Below, one piece after another: positions 55,321-63,259 of a DNA stretch of 64,000 nt. The position numbers and the translations under genes were made by a program. The notes beneath the pieces were generated by a model that saw only the letters and a list, made by a program, of their open reading frames with translations, searched no databases and had not been told where the DNA came from. Source of the DNA: Kitasatospora sp. GAS204B (GTDB lineage Bacteria; Actinomycetota; Actinomycetes; Streptomycetales; Streptomycetaceae); NCBI RefSeq assembly GCF_029892155.1, contig NZ_JARZAG010000005.1, positions 275,651 through 339,650 of the forward strand. Direction: 5' to 3'. Every line of letters begins with the position of its first letter. The first letter of the stretch is position 1.

Positions 55321-58300
55321 ATGGACCAGTCCGTGTCGACCCCGCAACTTCCCCCGACCCAGTTGCCCCCGACCCAGCTCCCCCTGTCGGTCACCCAGGA
55401 GGCGATGTGGGTGACCTGGCAGCTCGACCCCGCCAAGTGGGAGCACGTCATCCCGCTCGCCCTGGTGGTCGACGGCACGTTGGAGCTGCCGCGCCTGCGC
55501 GGCGCCGTCGCCCAACTGATGCGCCGCCACCCCGCGTTGCGGGCTCGGGTGGCGCGCGGCGCCGACGGGATGTGCCTGGACTGGTCCGGCACCACCGAGG
55601 AGACCGTGCCGGTCACCGTGCGCGAGGTGGACGGCTCCCGCACGGCGGCCCTGGCGGCGGCCCGCGTCCCGTTCGACCTGGACGCGGGCCCGCTGAGCCG
55701 GGTCGAGCTGCTGACCGGCCGCGACTGGACCGTACTGGTGATCACGGTGCACCACATCACGCTGGACGGCGCCTCGATCCCCGTCCTGCTGGACGACCTA
55801 CGCCGGGCCTACGGGGGCGAGGAGTTGGCGCCACCGGATGACCTCACGCCGCTGATCGAGTACGCCCGGCGCTCGCGGGAGGCGGCCGAAGGAGAGAGCG
55901 GCGAGCCGCTGCGGGCGTACTGGCGCGAGGCGCTGGCCGAGCTGCCGCCGGCCCGGCCGCTGCCCGCCGCCGACGGGACCGCCGACGACAGGACCGGCGC
56001 CGACGACGCGGGTGCCGACGACTCAGCTGCCGACGACGCGCGGCCCTTCACCGTGGACCCGGAGTTGGCCCGACGGGTGCGCGACCGGGCCAAGGAGTTG
56101 GGGCACTCCTACTTCACCGTGATGCTCGGCGCGCTCTTCGTCACGCTGCACCACCACACCGGCAGCGCCGACCTGATCATCTCCGCTCCCTACCACGGCC
56201 GTTCGGACAAGGCGCTGGACGGACGGGTCGGCTTCTTCGTCAACGTGCTGCCGTTCCGCCAGCGCATCCGCCCGTCGGACAGCTTCGCGGACCTGCTGCG
56301 CGAGCTGCACTCGACGGTCCGCGCCGGCCTGCGCCACGGCGGCCTGCCGCTCCCCAGCATCCTGCGCGCCGCGAACCTGCTGGGCCCCGGCGGCCGCCGC
56401 CAGACCCACCAGGTGGTCCTGGAGTACTGGAACACCAGCGCCGAAGTCGGCCTCGACGTCTACCACTTCGAACTCGTCGGCGAGCACTCGCGCTGCTCGC
56501 TGCACTACCTCGACTCGACGGACATCGCCGACTACCGGTTCATGGTGCAGCTGAACGAGGGCAGCAACGGCAGCCGGATGCTCTGGAAGGACGCGACCGG
56601 CTCGGTCGGGCGCGCCACCACCAACGCGCTGGCGCGCGACTTCCTGGCCGTGCTCGCCGACTTCGCGGCCGACCCGCACCGCACCCTGGCCGAGGCCACC
56701 GCCTTGCTGCCCGCCGTCACCCACCGCTCGAACCCGGAGACGGAGGCGGCGGCGCCCGAGCCCGCGGTGGACCAGGCATCCGTCTCGGCGAAGACGATCG
56801 CGGAGGTCGGGGCGATCTGGACCGAGGTACTGCGGGTCCCGGACCTGCTGCCCGAGGACTCGTTCTTCGAGCTGGGCGGCCACTCGCTGATCGCCGCCAC
56901 GCTGCTGGCCCGGATCAACGAGCGGCTGGGCGTGGCGCTCACGGTCCGCGAGCTGTTCGGCCACCCCAGGCTCGTCGACATCGCCGAACTCGTGGACCGG
57001 CAGCGCACCGCCCCGGCGGCGGTGCCGGCGACCCCGTCCCAGGTCCAGGACGCCGAGTGGGGCGAGGTCTTCCCGGCCGCCGGCTTCCAGGAGGGCATCT
57101 GGCTGGCCGAACGCCTGGACCCGAGCCACGCGAGGTACCACATCCCGCTCTCCTGGCGCGTGCACGGGGAGTTGGACCCGGCCCGGCTGCGCGCCGCGCT
57201 CGCCCTGCTGGTCGCCCGGCACGAGATCCTGCGCACCCGCTTCGTCGACCACGACGGCCGGCTCTTCCAGGAGGTCGGCCCGGCCTGGGAGCCCGAGTTG
57301 GCGCAGGCGGCGCTGACCGCCGCGGCCGCCGCCGACCCGCACCGGTGGCTGCGCGGCTGGTCCGACACCGCCGCCGAGGGCTTCGCGCCCGCCGACGGAC
57401 GGCTGCTGGCGGCGGGCCTGTTCACGCTGCCCTCCGGCGAGCAACTGCTCGCCCTGTGCGTCCACCACCTGGTGCTCGACGGCGAGTCGGTGCCGCTCCT
57501 GCTGAGCGAGCTGGCCCGCTGCCACCAGCAGGCGGGCGGCGACCCGGCCGAACTCCCGCAGCTGCCGCAGCCGCGCCAGTACCGGGAGTTGGTGCACGCC
57601 CAGCAGGTCGGCGCGGGCCAGGTGCGGGCCACCGCGGACCTCGGGTACTGGTCCGCCCGGCTGGCCGGCGCCCCCAGCACCCTCGGGCCGGCCACCATCG
57701 CCGGCCTCGCCCCCGGCAGCACCGCCCTGCCGCTCGCGGCCGACCTGACCCGGCGGCTGCGCCCGGTCCAGCAGCGCTGGCAGGCCTCGCAGTTCATGGT
57801 CACCGCGGCGGCCCTGGCCGCGGCCCTGCACCGCTGGTCGGGCGAAGCCGACCTCACCTTCGGTGTGCCGGTGGCGAACCGGGCGGGCGGCGCTTTCGAC
57901 GAGGTCCTCGGTCCGTCCCTCAACACCGTGGTACTGCGCTCGCGTTGCACCCCCGGGACGACTCTCGCCGACCTGCTGCGCGCGACTCGCGAGAGCGTGA
58001 TCGAGGCCTTCGAGCACCAGAGCGCGCCCTTCGACGAGGTGGTCCGCACGCTGCGCCCCCCGCGTACCTCCGGCCGTACCCCCTACGTCGACTGCATGCT
58101 CAACAGCGTCAGCACCACCCGCTGGGCCGGCACCCTCGGGGCGGCCCGGCTGGCCTCACTCGATCACGACCTGCCGGACGAGGCGACCAACAAGTTCGGG
58201 CTCACCGTGACCTTCACGGCGCGCGAGGACGCGCTGCACGGCACCCTCGCCTACCGGGGCGGCTTCCTCGACGCCGGCGCGGCAGGGAAGTTGGCCGGTG

Positions 58301-58389
58301 ACCTGGCCGACCTGCTGAACCGCTTCCAGGAGCTGAGCGACCTACCAGTCCTCGCCCTCGACCCGACCCAGACCACCGAAACGAGCTGA
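55321..58389 (+). CDS. NRPS protein C-PCP-C without adenylation domain
   Basis: A 1022-aa protein with ATG 55321 behind GAGGAGG. The first condensation domain (~20-455) has HHITLDGAS near 145. A Glu/Ala linker leads to a carrier domain (FFELGGHSLIAATLL, Ser ~521). The second condensation domain (~575-1005) has HHLVLDGES near 714. Both C domains keep the HHxxxDG motif and look active. The carrier must be charged by another protein, probably the free A domain encoded just upstream. The C-terminal C domain has no following carrier, so it may perform the last condensation with a free amine or with another loaded carrier, or release the chain. The stop is 6 bp from the LLM gene start. Confidence 0.9.
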   Translation: MDQSVSTPQLPPTQLPPTQLPLSVTQEAMWVTWQLDPAKWEHVIPLALVVDGTLELPRLRGAVAQLMRRHPALRARVARGADGMCLDWSGTTEETVPVTVREVDGSRTAALAAARVPFDLDAGPLSRVELLTGRDWTVLVITVHHITLDGASIPVLLDDLRRAYGGEELAPPDDLTPLIEYARRSREAAEGESGEPLRAYWREALAELPPARPLPAADGTADDRTGADDAGADDSAADDARPFTVDPELARRVRDRAKELGHSYFTVMLGALFVTLHHHTGSADLIISAPYHGRSDKALDGRVGFFVNVLPFRQRIRPSDSFADLLRELHSTVRAGLRHGGLPLPSILRAANLLGPGGRRQTHQVVLEYWNTSAEVGLDVYHFELVGEHSRCSLHYLDSTDIADYRFMVQLNEGSNGSRMLWKDATGSVGRATTNALARDFLAVLADFAADPHRTLAEATALLPAVTHRSNPETEAAAPEPAVDQASVSAKTIAEVGAIWTEVLRVPDLLPEDSFFELGGHSLIAATLLARINERLGVALTVRELFGHPRLVDIAELVDRQRTAPAAVPATPSQVQDAEWGEVFPAAGFQEGIWLAERLDPSHARYHIPLSWRVHGELDPARLRAALALLVARHEILRTRFVDHDGRLFQEVGPAWEPELAQAALTAAAAADPHRWLRGWSDTAAEGFAPADGRLLAAGLFTLPSGEQLLALCVHHLVLDGESVPLLLSELARCHQQAGGDPAELPQLPQPRQYRELVHAQQVGAGQVRATADLGYWSARLAGAPSTLGPATIAGLAPGSTALPLAADLTRRLRPVQQRWQASQFMVTAAALAAALHRWSGEADLTFGVPVANRAGGAFDEVLGPSLNTVVLRSRCTPGTTLADLLRATRESVIEAFEHQSAPFDEVVRTLRPPRTSGRTPYVDCMLNSVSTTRWAGTLGAARLASLDHDLPDEATNKFGLTVTFTAREDALHGTLAYRGGFLDAGAAGKLAGDLADLLNRFQELSDLPVLALDPTQTTETS

Positions 58390-58395
58390 ACTCCC

Positions 58396-59283
58396 ATGCG
58401 AAACTTCCGCTTCGGCGTCAACCTGGTCCCCACCGGGGGGCGCCGGCAGTGGTCGGAGAGCTGCCGCAGCGCCGAACGCCTCGGCTACCAGGTGATCGCG
58501 GTCCCCGACCACCTCGGCGTGCAGTCCCCGTTCCTCGCCGTGGTCGCCGCGGCCGCCGCCACCGAGCGGATCCGGCTGACCACCTTCGTCCTCAACAGCG
58601 GCTTCTGGAACCCGGTCCTGCTGGCCCGCGACCTGCTGACCGCGCACGAGCTGACCGACGGCCGGGTGGAGGCCGGGCTCGGCACCGGCTACGTCCGAGC
58701 CGAGTTCGAGACCGCCGGCCTGGACTGGGGCACCGCCGGCAGTCGGGTCGGCCGGCTCTCCGATGCCGCCGCCGCCCTGCGCGGCCTGCTGACCGACCCG
58801 CGCGCCCTCGGCTTCGCCCGGCCGACCCAGGCACCACCGCTGCTGATCGGCGGCAACGGCGACCGGGTCCTGCGGCTGGCCGCCCGGCAGGCGGACATCG
58901 TCTCCTTCGCCGGCGCCGTCCTCGCGCCCGGCTCGGCCCGCGGCACCCTGCAACTCATCGACGCCGAGGCGATGGACGAGCGGGTGTCGTTCTTCACCGC
59001 CGAGGCCGGCCCGCGCGCGGCGGCGGTGGAGCGCAACATCATGGTCCAGACGGTGCTGATCACCGAGGACCGCCGCGCCGCCGCCCAGGCCATGCGGCGC
59101 CGCCTCCCCTATCTCACGGCGGAGCAGCTCCTGGAGGTCCCCACCCTGCTGGTCGGCACACCCGCCGAGATCGCCGACACCCTGCTGACCCGCCGGGAGC
59201 GCTACGGCATCTCCTACGTGTGCATCCAGGAACGGGACATGACGGCGTTCGCTCCGGTCGTCGAGCTGCTGGCTGGCCGCTGA
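58396..59283 (+). CDS. F420-dependent LLM-class oxidoreductase of the NRPS-PKS cluster
   Basis: A 295-aa protein with ATG 58396, 6 bp after the preceding gene, so co-transcribed. It is a luciferase-like barrel: FGVNLVPTGGRRQWSESCRSAERLGYQVIAVPDH, the LTTFVLNSGFWNPVLLARDL strand, DGRVEAGLGTGYVRAEFETAG and PPLLIGGNGDRVLRLAARQADIV. This pattern fits the F420-dependent subfamily I know as TIGR03621. The assembly line makes a beta-keto group and contains no KR, so this enzyme is the natural candidate to reduce it. A flavin monooxygenase role is the alternative. Confidence 0.85.
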   Translation: MRNFRFGVNLVPTGGRRQWSESCRSAERLGYQVIAVPDHLGVQSPFLAVVAAAAATERIRLTTFVLNSGFWNPVLLARDLLTAHELTDGRVEAGLGTGYVRAEFETAGLDWGTAGSRVGRLSDAAAALRGLLTDPRALGFARPTQAPPLLIGGNGDRVLRLAARQADIVSFAGAVLAPGSARGTLQLIDAEAMDERVSFFTAEAGPRAAAVERNIMVQTVLITEDRRAAAQAMRRRLPYLTAEQLLEVPTLLVGTPAEIADTLLTRRERYGISYVCIQERDMTAFAPVVELLAGR

Positions 59284-59389
59284 GCTCGCACCATCGTCAC
59301 CGTGAGTTTCGGCTTATACTCATGATGTGACGACGACTCAGGTTCGGTCGGCGGCCGCCCGAAGCACCAACCTCCGGAGGGAAGAGCAC

Positions 59390-60367
59390 ATGCGCACCAC
59401 CACACTGGGTACCAAGGGCCCGCAGGTCGGCGTCCTCGGCCTGGGCTGCATGGGCATGAGCTTCGCCTACGACATGGCGGCCCCGCGCGACGACGACACG
59501 GCCATCGCGGTGCTCCGCCAGGCCCTGGACCTCGGCATGACGCTGATCGACACCGCCGACGTCTACGGGCCCTTCGCCAACGAGGAGTTGGTCGGCCGCG
59601 CGCTGGCCGGCGGCCACCGGGAGCGCGCGGTGCTGGCCACCAAGGTCGGCCTGGTCGTCACCGACCCGACCGGCGGCCCCGACAACTCCCCGCTCTTCGG
59701 CAACAACGGGCGCCCCGAGCACATCCGCACCTCGATCGACGCGAGCCTGCGCCGGCTGGGCACCGACCACGTGGACCTCTACCAGTTGCACCGGGTGGAC
59801 CCGCAGGTTCCGGTCGAGGAGACCTTCGGCGCGATGGCCGAGGCCGTGGCAGCCGGCAAGGCCCGGCATCTCGGCCTGTCCGAGGCGACGGTGGATGAGA
59901 TCCGGCGGGCCCAGTCGGTGCACCCGGTGGCCTCGGTGCAGTCCGAGTTCTCGCTCTGGACCCGCGACGTGCAGGCCGAGGTGCTGCCGTACTGCCAGGA
60001 CCAGGGCATCGCCCTACTGCCCTGGTCCCCACTGGGCCAGGGCATCCTGACCGGCCGCTTCGCCTCCTTCGACGAGCTGCCCGAGGACGACTTCCGCCGC
60101 CGCCTGCCGCGGTTCCAGCAGGACGTCCTGCGGGACAACCTGGCCATCGTCGCCCAGGTCCGGACGCTCGCCGAGCGCCTGGGCGCCACCCCGGCGCAGG
60201 TCGCACTCGCCTGGCTGATGGCACAAGGCCCGCAGGTGATCCCGATCCCCGGGACCAAGACCCCGAAGTACCTGACCGACAACGCCGGCGCGGGCGACCT
60301 GGAGCTGAGCGCGACCGACCTCGCCGAGCTCGACGCCCTGCCCACGCCGCACGGCGGGCGGTTCTGA
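59390..60367 (+). CDS. aldo/keto reductase
   Basis: A 325-aa protein starting at ATG 59390 with GGAGGGA upstream. The catalytic tetrad is visible: Asp/Tyr in DTADVYGPFANEEL, Lys in VLATKVG, His in LYQLHRVDP. The NADPH-binding C terminus has AWLMAQGPQVIPIPGTKTPKYL. It lies 106 bp after the LLM gene behind a small gap with a weak palindrome, so it may be the last gene of the cluster or an unrelated neighbour. It is a second candidate for carbonyl reduction. Confidence 0.88.
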   Translation: MRTTTLGTKGPQVGVLGLGCMGMSFAYDMAAPRDDDTAIAVLRQALDLGMTLIDTADVYGPFANEELVGRALAGGHRERAVLATKVGLVVTDPTGGPDNSPLFGNNGRPEHIRTSIDASLRRLGTDHVDLYQLHRVDPQVPVEETFGAMAEAVAAGKARHLGLSEATVDEIRRAQSVHPVASVQSEFSLWTRDVQAEVLPYCQDQGIALLPWSPLGQGILTGRFASFDELPEDDFRRRLPRFQQDVLRDNLAIVAQVRTLAERLGATPAQVALAWLMAQGPQVIPIPGTKTPKYLTDNAGAGDLELSATDLAELDALPTPHGGRF

Positions 60368-60405
60368 CCTGACGCCACGGCAGTTGAGGACGCAGCCGGC
60401 ACGAC

Positions 60406-60441
60406 GGGCCCGTAGCAAGCACTCACGACTGCTACGGGCCC
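60406..60441 (+). terminator. hairpin terminator after the aldo/keto reductase
   Basis: A perfect 12-bp inverted repeat (GGGCCCGTAGCA, 60406-60417, and its complement 60430-60441) with a 12-nt loop lies 38 bp after the stop and probably ends the biosynthetic transcript. Confidence 0.7.
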
Positions 60442-61005
60442 GGCTGGCTTCTGAATGGTCGTCAACAACCTCGGCTACTCCAGCGGGAGTTCTCCTTCTG
60501 CCCTGGTCGGCGGGCTGGGAGTGGGGAGCGTAGCGGGGACGCTGCAGGGGCGGGGTGACGTTCGCGTGGAGGTCGCACGAACAAGTGGCCCCACGTATCC
60601 GTCGGCAGATCGTCGAGCACAGCGGTGGGCTCTCCACGGCGCTGTCTCTACATGCGCTGCGGTGAGTCGTGGGTGGGACGTCCTCCTCAAAGCCGTCCCA
60701 GCCATGCGCCGGCCTCGTTTCACTCCCCGCCATCAGGCCACATGGAGCAGTCCCACTGGAGCAGTAACTTGGGAACTGCTGGCGACAACCCAACTATCCG
60801 TGCCAGTAATCAGGTTGCTAGCTCCCAGGTCGTTCCCCTGCTCAGTCGGGGGCTACCGGAATCGGCCCCTCCTCGGGCGTGTTCACGCCATCCGCAGCGT
60901 ACGCCTGGTGAGCGACTGTCGAGCAGACGTAGCGTCAATCCCCTGCCGTCACACCAGGCGCACACTGCGCTGGGGGGATGTCGCGGCACACACAGGGGGG
61001 CACAG
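60442..61005. other. 564-bp region without a convincing gene
   Basis: Open frames here have no ribosome sites and unusual amino-acid content. The stretch is less GC-rich than its surroundings. It holds a short direct repeat (TGGAGCAGT twice near 60742-60765) and probably the promoter of the secreted-protein gene. Confidence 0.4.
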
Positions 61006-61722
61006 GTGCTCGAGCAGACAGCGATTGCCGTCACGATGTTCACGCTCACAGTTGCGGGGCCGACCGTCGCGAATGCCGCACCGCAACAGACCAACACCAC
61101 CGCGCAGGCCGTCCACGGGACCGGCGTGCCGTCGGGCGACACGATCAAGGAGGCACTCGCGTCCGGTAAGAAGGTCCGCATCGACGCCGGGATGAAGTAC
61201 AGCAAGTTCGACTCGGCCGTGGCCGACAGGAACGGCTACAGGATCCTGACCGCGCCGAACGGCGTTCAGTACTCGGTGAAGAAGGACGCCACCGCCACGC
61301 AGCTCGACGCCGCGCTGAAGAAGGCCGAGGCGGTCAAGCCGACACCTGCTGCCGAGGGTTCCGTAGTACCGAACGTCTCCACCGAGTTGTGGGGAGACTG
61401 CGGCGGGGCCTTCCTGGAGTTCGACCCGTGGGGCGGCGGCACCGTTGCCGGCGACCTGTACACCGGCTTCACAATGACCGAAAGCGCCACCAACTACTTC
61501 AGCTGGGACGTCACCCTCGTGGACCCAGGCGGCGTGAGCAACCAGGAGTGGCCCCCGGAGAGGATCGGGACCACCAACGGCTGGAGTGACCACCGCGCAT
61601 TGCGGCACCTGTCCGCGGGAGCTGCCTACTCGGAGATCAACCCCACCTACTCCTGGGCTCTACTGGTAGACGGCGGCACCTGCACGGCGGGTCCCGCCAC
61701 CGTGCACTACACAATCAGCTAG
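61006..61722 (+). CDS. secreted protein of unknown function
   Basis: A 238-aa protein. I chose GTG 61006 because AGGGGGG lies just upstream and the result is a proper signal peptide (hydrophobic IAVTMFTLTVAGPTVANAAP, cleavage after ANA). Residues ~40-110 are Lys/Ala-rich (IKEALASGKKVRIDAGMKY). The C-terminal half looks like a beta-rich domain (WGDCGGAFLEFDPWGGGTVAG, YFSWDVTLVDPGG) with two cysteines. I do not recognise the family. Confidence 0.7.
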   Translation: MLEQTAIAVTMFTLTVAGPTVANAAPQQTNTTAQAVHGTGVPSGDTIKEALASGKKVRIDAGMKYSKFDSAVADRNGYRILTAPNGVQYSVKKDATATQLDAALKKAEAVKPTPAAEGSVVPNVSTELWGDCGGAFLEFDPWGGGTVAGDLYTGFTMTESATNYFSWDVTLVDPGGVSNQEWPPERIGTTNGWSDHRALRHLSAGAAYSEINPTYSWALLVDGGTCTAGPATVHYTIS

Positions 61723-61739
61723 CAGGACAGACAGACTGG

Positions 61740-61770
61740 CAGGGCCGGGAGTTCGTGACTCCCGGCCCTG
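61740..61770 (+). terminator. hairpin terminator
   Basis: A perfect 12-bp inverted repeat (CAGGGCCGGGAG and its complement, 7-nt loop) starts 18 bp after the secreted-protein stop and ends 23 bp before the next start. Confidence 0.75.
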
Positions 61771-61793
61771 TCCCAGCTCTACCGGAGGCACCT

Positions 61794-62336
61794 ATGTACC
61801 GAAGCACCGGCCGACCGCTGCCCTCACCCGACGAGGGAGGCGACGAGGGTCAACTGCGGCGCTTCGGAAAGCCCGTGGCGTTCCTGCCCGACCCGCCGGC
61901 CGCCTGGACGCGCACCCTGGGGCAGGGCGGCGCCGACGGGTACCCGTGGTCGCTGGACGTGAAGTACCAGGCACGCCGCGTTCCACAGGTCATCGTGCGC
62001 ACGATCCGGGAACTGCCCGAGACGGTGCGGGTACGGCCCCTGGATGACCTCGCCTCCCCCCTCGCGGTGTTCCTCAACGAGCGGGCAGTCCAGGACGGCG
62101 AGGCGCCACTCGCCCGCCACCAGCGGCTGCCCGACCTGGTGCGGGAGTGCCGGGCCGTCGAGGAGAGTCCGGCGGTGCTGTCGGTGGACGGGCACGAGGC
62201 GGAGGCCATCGAGATCAGGCTGAGCGGGTGCTTCGCCGTCCGGGCTCGCCTGGCGGAGGTGACCGTCATCGTGTGCGGCGAGGACAACTACCGCAGCAGC
62301 GAAGTCGTCCTACGGGTCGCGCAACGGGAAGTCTGA
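61794..62336 (+). CDS. hypothetical protein
   Basis: A 180-aa protein starting at ATG 61794 with CCGGAGG upstream. There is no signal peptide or membrane segment. The N terminus is Pro/Gly/Asp-rich, followed by VPQVIVRTIRELPETVRVRPLDDLAS and a C-terminal beta-rich region (EAIEIRLSGCFAVRARLAEVTVIVCGED). I do not recognise a domain. It is a plausible gene from its ribosome site and codon pattern. Confidence 0.6.
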   Translation: MYRSTGRPLPSPDEGGDEGQLRRFGKPVAFLPDPPAAWTRTLGQGGADGYPWSLDVKYQARRVPQVIVRTIRELPETVRVRPLDDLASPLAVFLNERAVQDGEAPLARHQRLPDLVRECRAVEESPAVLSVDGHEAEAIEIRLSGCFAVRARLAEVTVIVCGEDNYRSSEVVLRVAQREV

Positions 62337-62398
62337 CGTTCCGCTCTGCGGTTGGACGATCTCCGTCTACGCCGCGAGGGCGTAACCTTGCAGCTGCC

Positions 62399-62496
62399 AG
62401 CAGTGGAAAGTGCGTTGAGGCGGCACCCAACTTTCCCGGCGCGGTCCCGGTCCGTGACTCCAAGGACCCCAGCGGCGGCGCCCTGCTCCGTGTACG
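62399..62496 (+). pseudogene. DUF397 gene fragment
   Basis: One plus-strand frame reads SSGKCVEAAPNFPGAVPVRD then SKDPSGGALL, the diagnostic core of DUF397 proteins. The usual N-terminal W-KSS start is replaced by unrelated sequence, and the terminal aromatic part is lost. DUF397 proteins normally accompany WhiJ-type regulators and ATP-binding proteins, both of which have copies next door. Confidence 0.6.
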
Positions 62497-62599
62497 TCAC
62501 GTGCTGCTCTCCTCCGTTGCGGTAGTTGCGGCATCGGTTCGGCGCGCCGATCGGATGGTGAGGTGGCGCCGGCCGCTGCCGGGGCACGCGATGGTGTGG

Positions 62600-63063
62600 A
62601 CGTTGGGCGTGGTGCTGCGGCACTCACACGGGCCGTGAGCGCCGTGCCGGCGCCAGCGGGCCGCCCGGTGTAGCCGGGAAGGGCGATCGTCGCGCTGACG
62701 ACCTTGCCGGCGCCGTCCGGGCGCCAGCTCCACGCGATCGTCTCGGCGTCGACCACCGCGAGTCCTCGGCCGGCAGTGCCGTCCGCGTAGGGGTCGCGCG
62801 GCCTGGGAGGCTTCGGCGAGCCGTCGGCGACCAGGACGGCGAGGTCCGGCATCACCTGCGTGCCGCAGGGCGTTCGTGACCAGTTCGGCGATGACACAGC
62901 GGATCGCGGCGGCGGTCTCCTCCGGCAGCTCCTCGGGGCACCAGGCGCGGGCGGCAGCGACTGCGCGCCGGCGGGATGCGGCGACGGCCGCCATGTCGCC
63001 GGGCTGAACGGTCCAGGATTCCTCGCGGACCGGCCACGGGGAGGCGTCAGTCGGGGTGGTCAT
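62600..63063 (-). pseudogene. frameshifted anti-sigma-type ATP-binding protein
   Basis: The minus-strand frame from ATG 63063 (MTTPTDASPWPVREESWTV) reaches the HATPase N-box CVIAELVTNALRHAG and then loses sense. A second frame picks up from about 62865 with LAVLVADGSPKPPRPRDP, GTAGRGLAVVDA and SATIALPGYTG, the G-box part. The join lacks ~10-15 residues normally found between the boxes, so a small deletion with frameshift has broken the gene. The end is approximate. It belonged to the WhiJ/AbaA-type group with the neighbouring regulator. Confidence 0.65.
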
Positions 63064-63196
63064 CTGCGGCCCCCGGTGGGGTGCCTTTGGTCCTTCATGA
63101 GGCGTGCGAGGAACGCGACGCGGGTCGCGGCGGCGCGTTGATGACTGGTCATCAGCATGCGCCTACTGTTGCCCGCCCGCCACGATCGGTGAACGG

Positions 63197-63248
63197 ATGG
63201 GGCGTATCACTTCCGGAAGTCGTACCGCAGCCGAGTGATACGCCCCAT
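63197..63248. promoter_or_regulatory. 15-bp palindrome between regulator and ATP-binding pseudogene
   Basis: ATGGGGCGTATCACT (63197-63211) and its exact complement (63234-63248) flank a 22-nt centre, 12 bp after the stop of the TPR regulator. There is no T-run. It may be a terminator or an operator for the broken downstream gene. Confidence 0.6.
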
Positions 63249-63259
63249 ATCACTCTCCG

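Noticed and set aside
60455..61195. Long plus-strand open frame overlapping the secreted-protein gene
   Set aside because: It overlaps the better-supported gene at 61006 in another frame, has no good start site and has an Arg/Pro/Ser/Cys-rich composition typical of a shadow frame.
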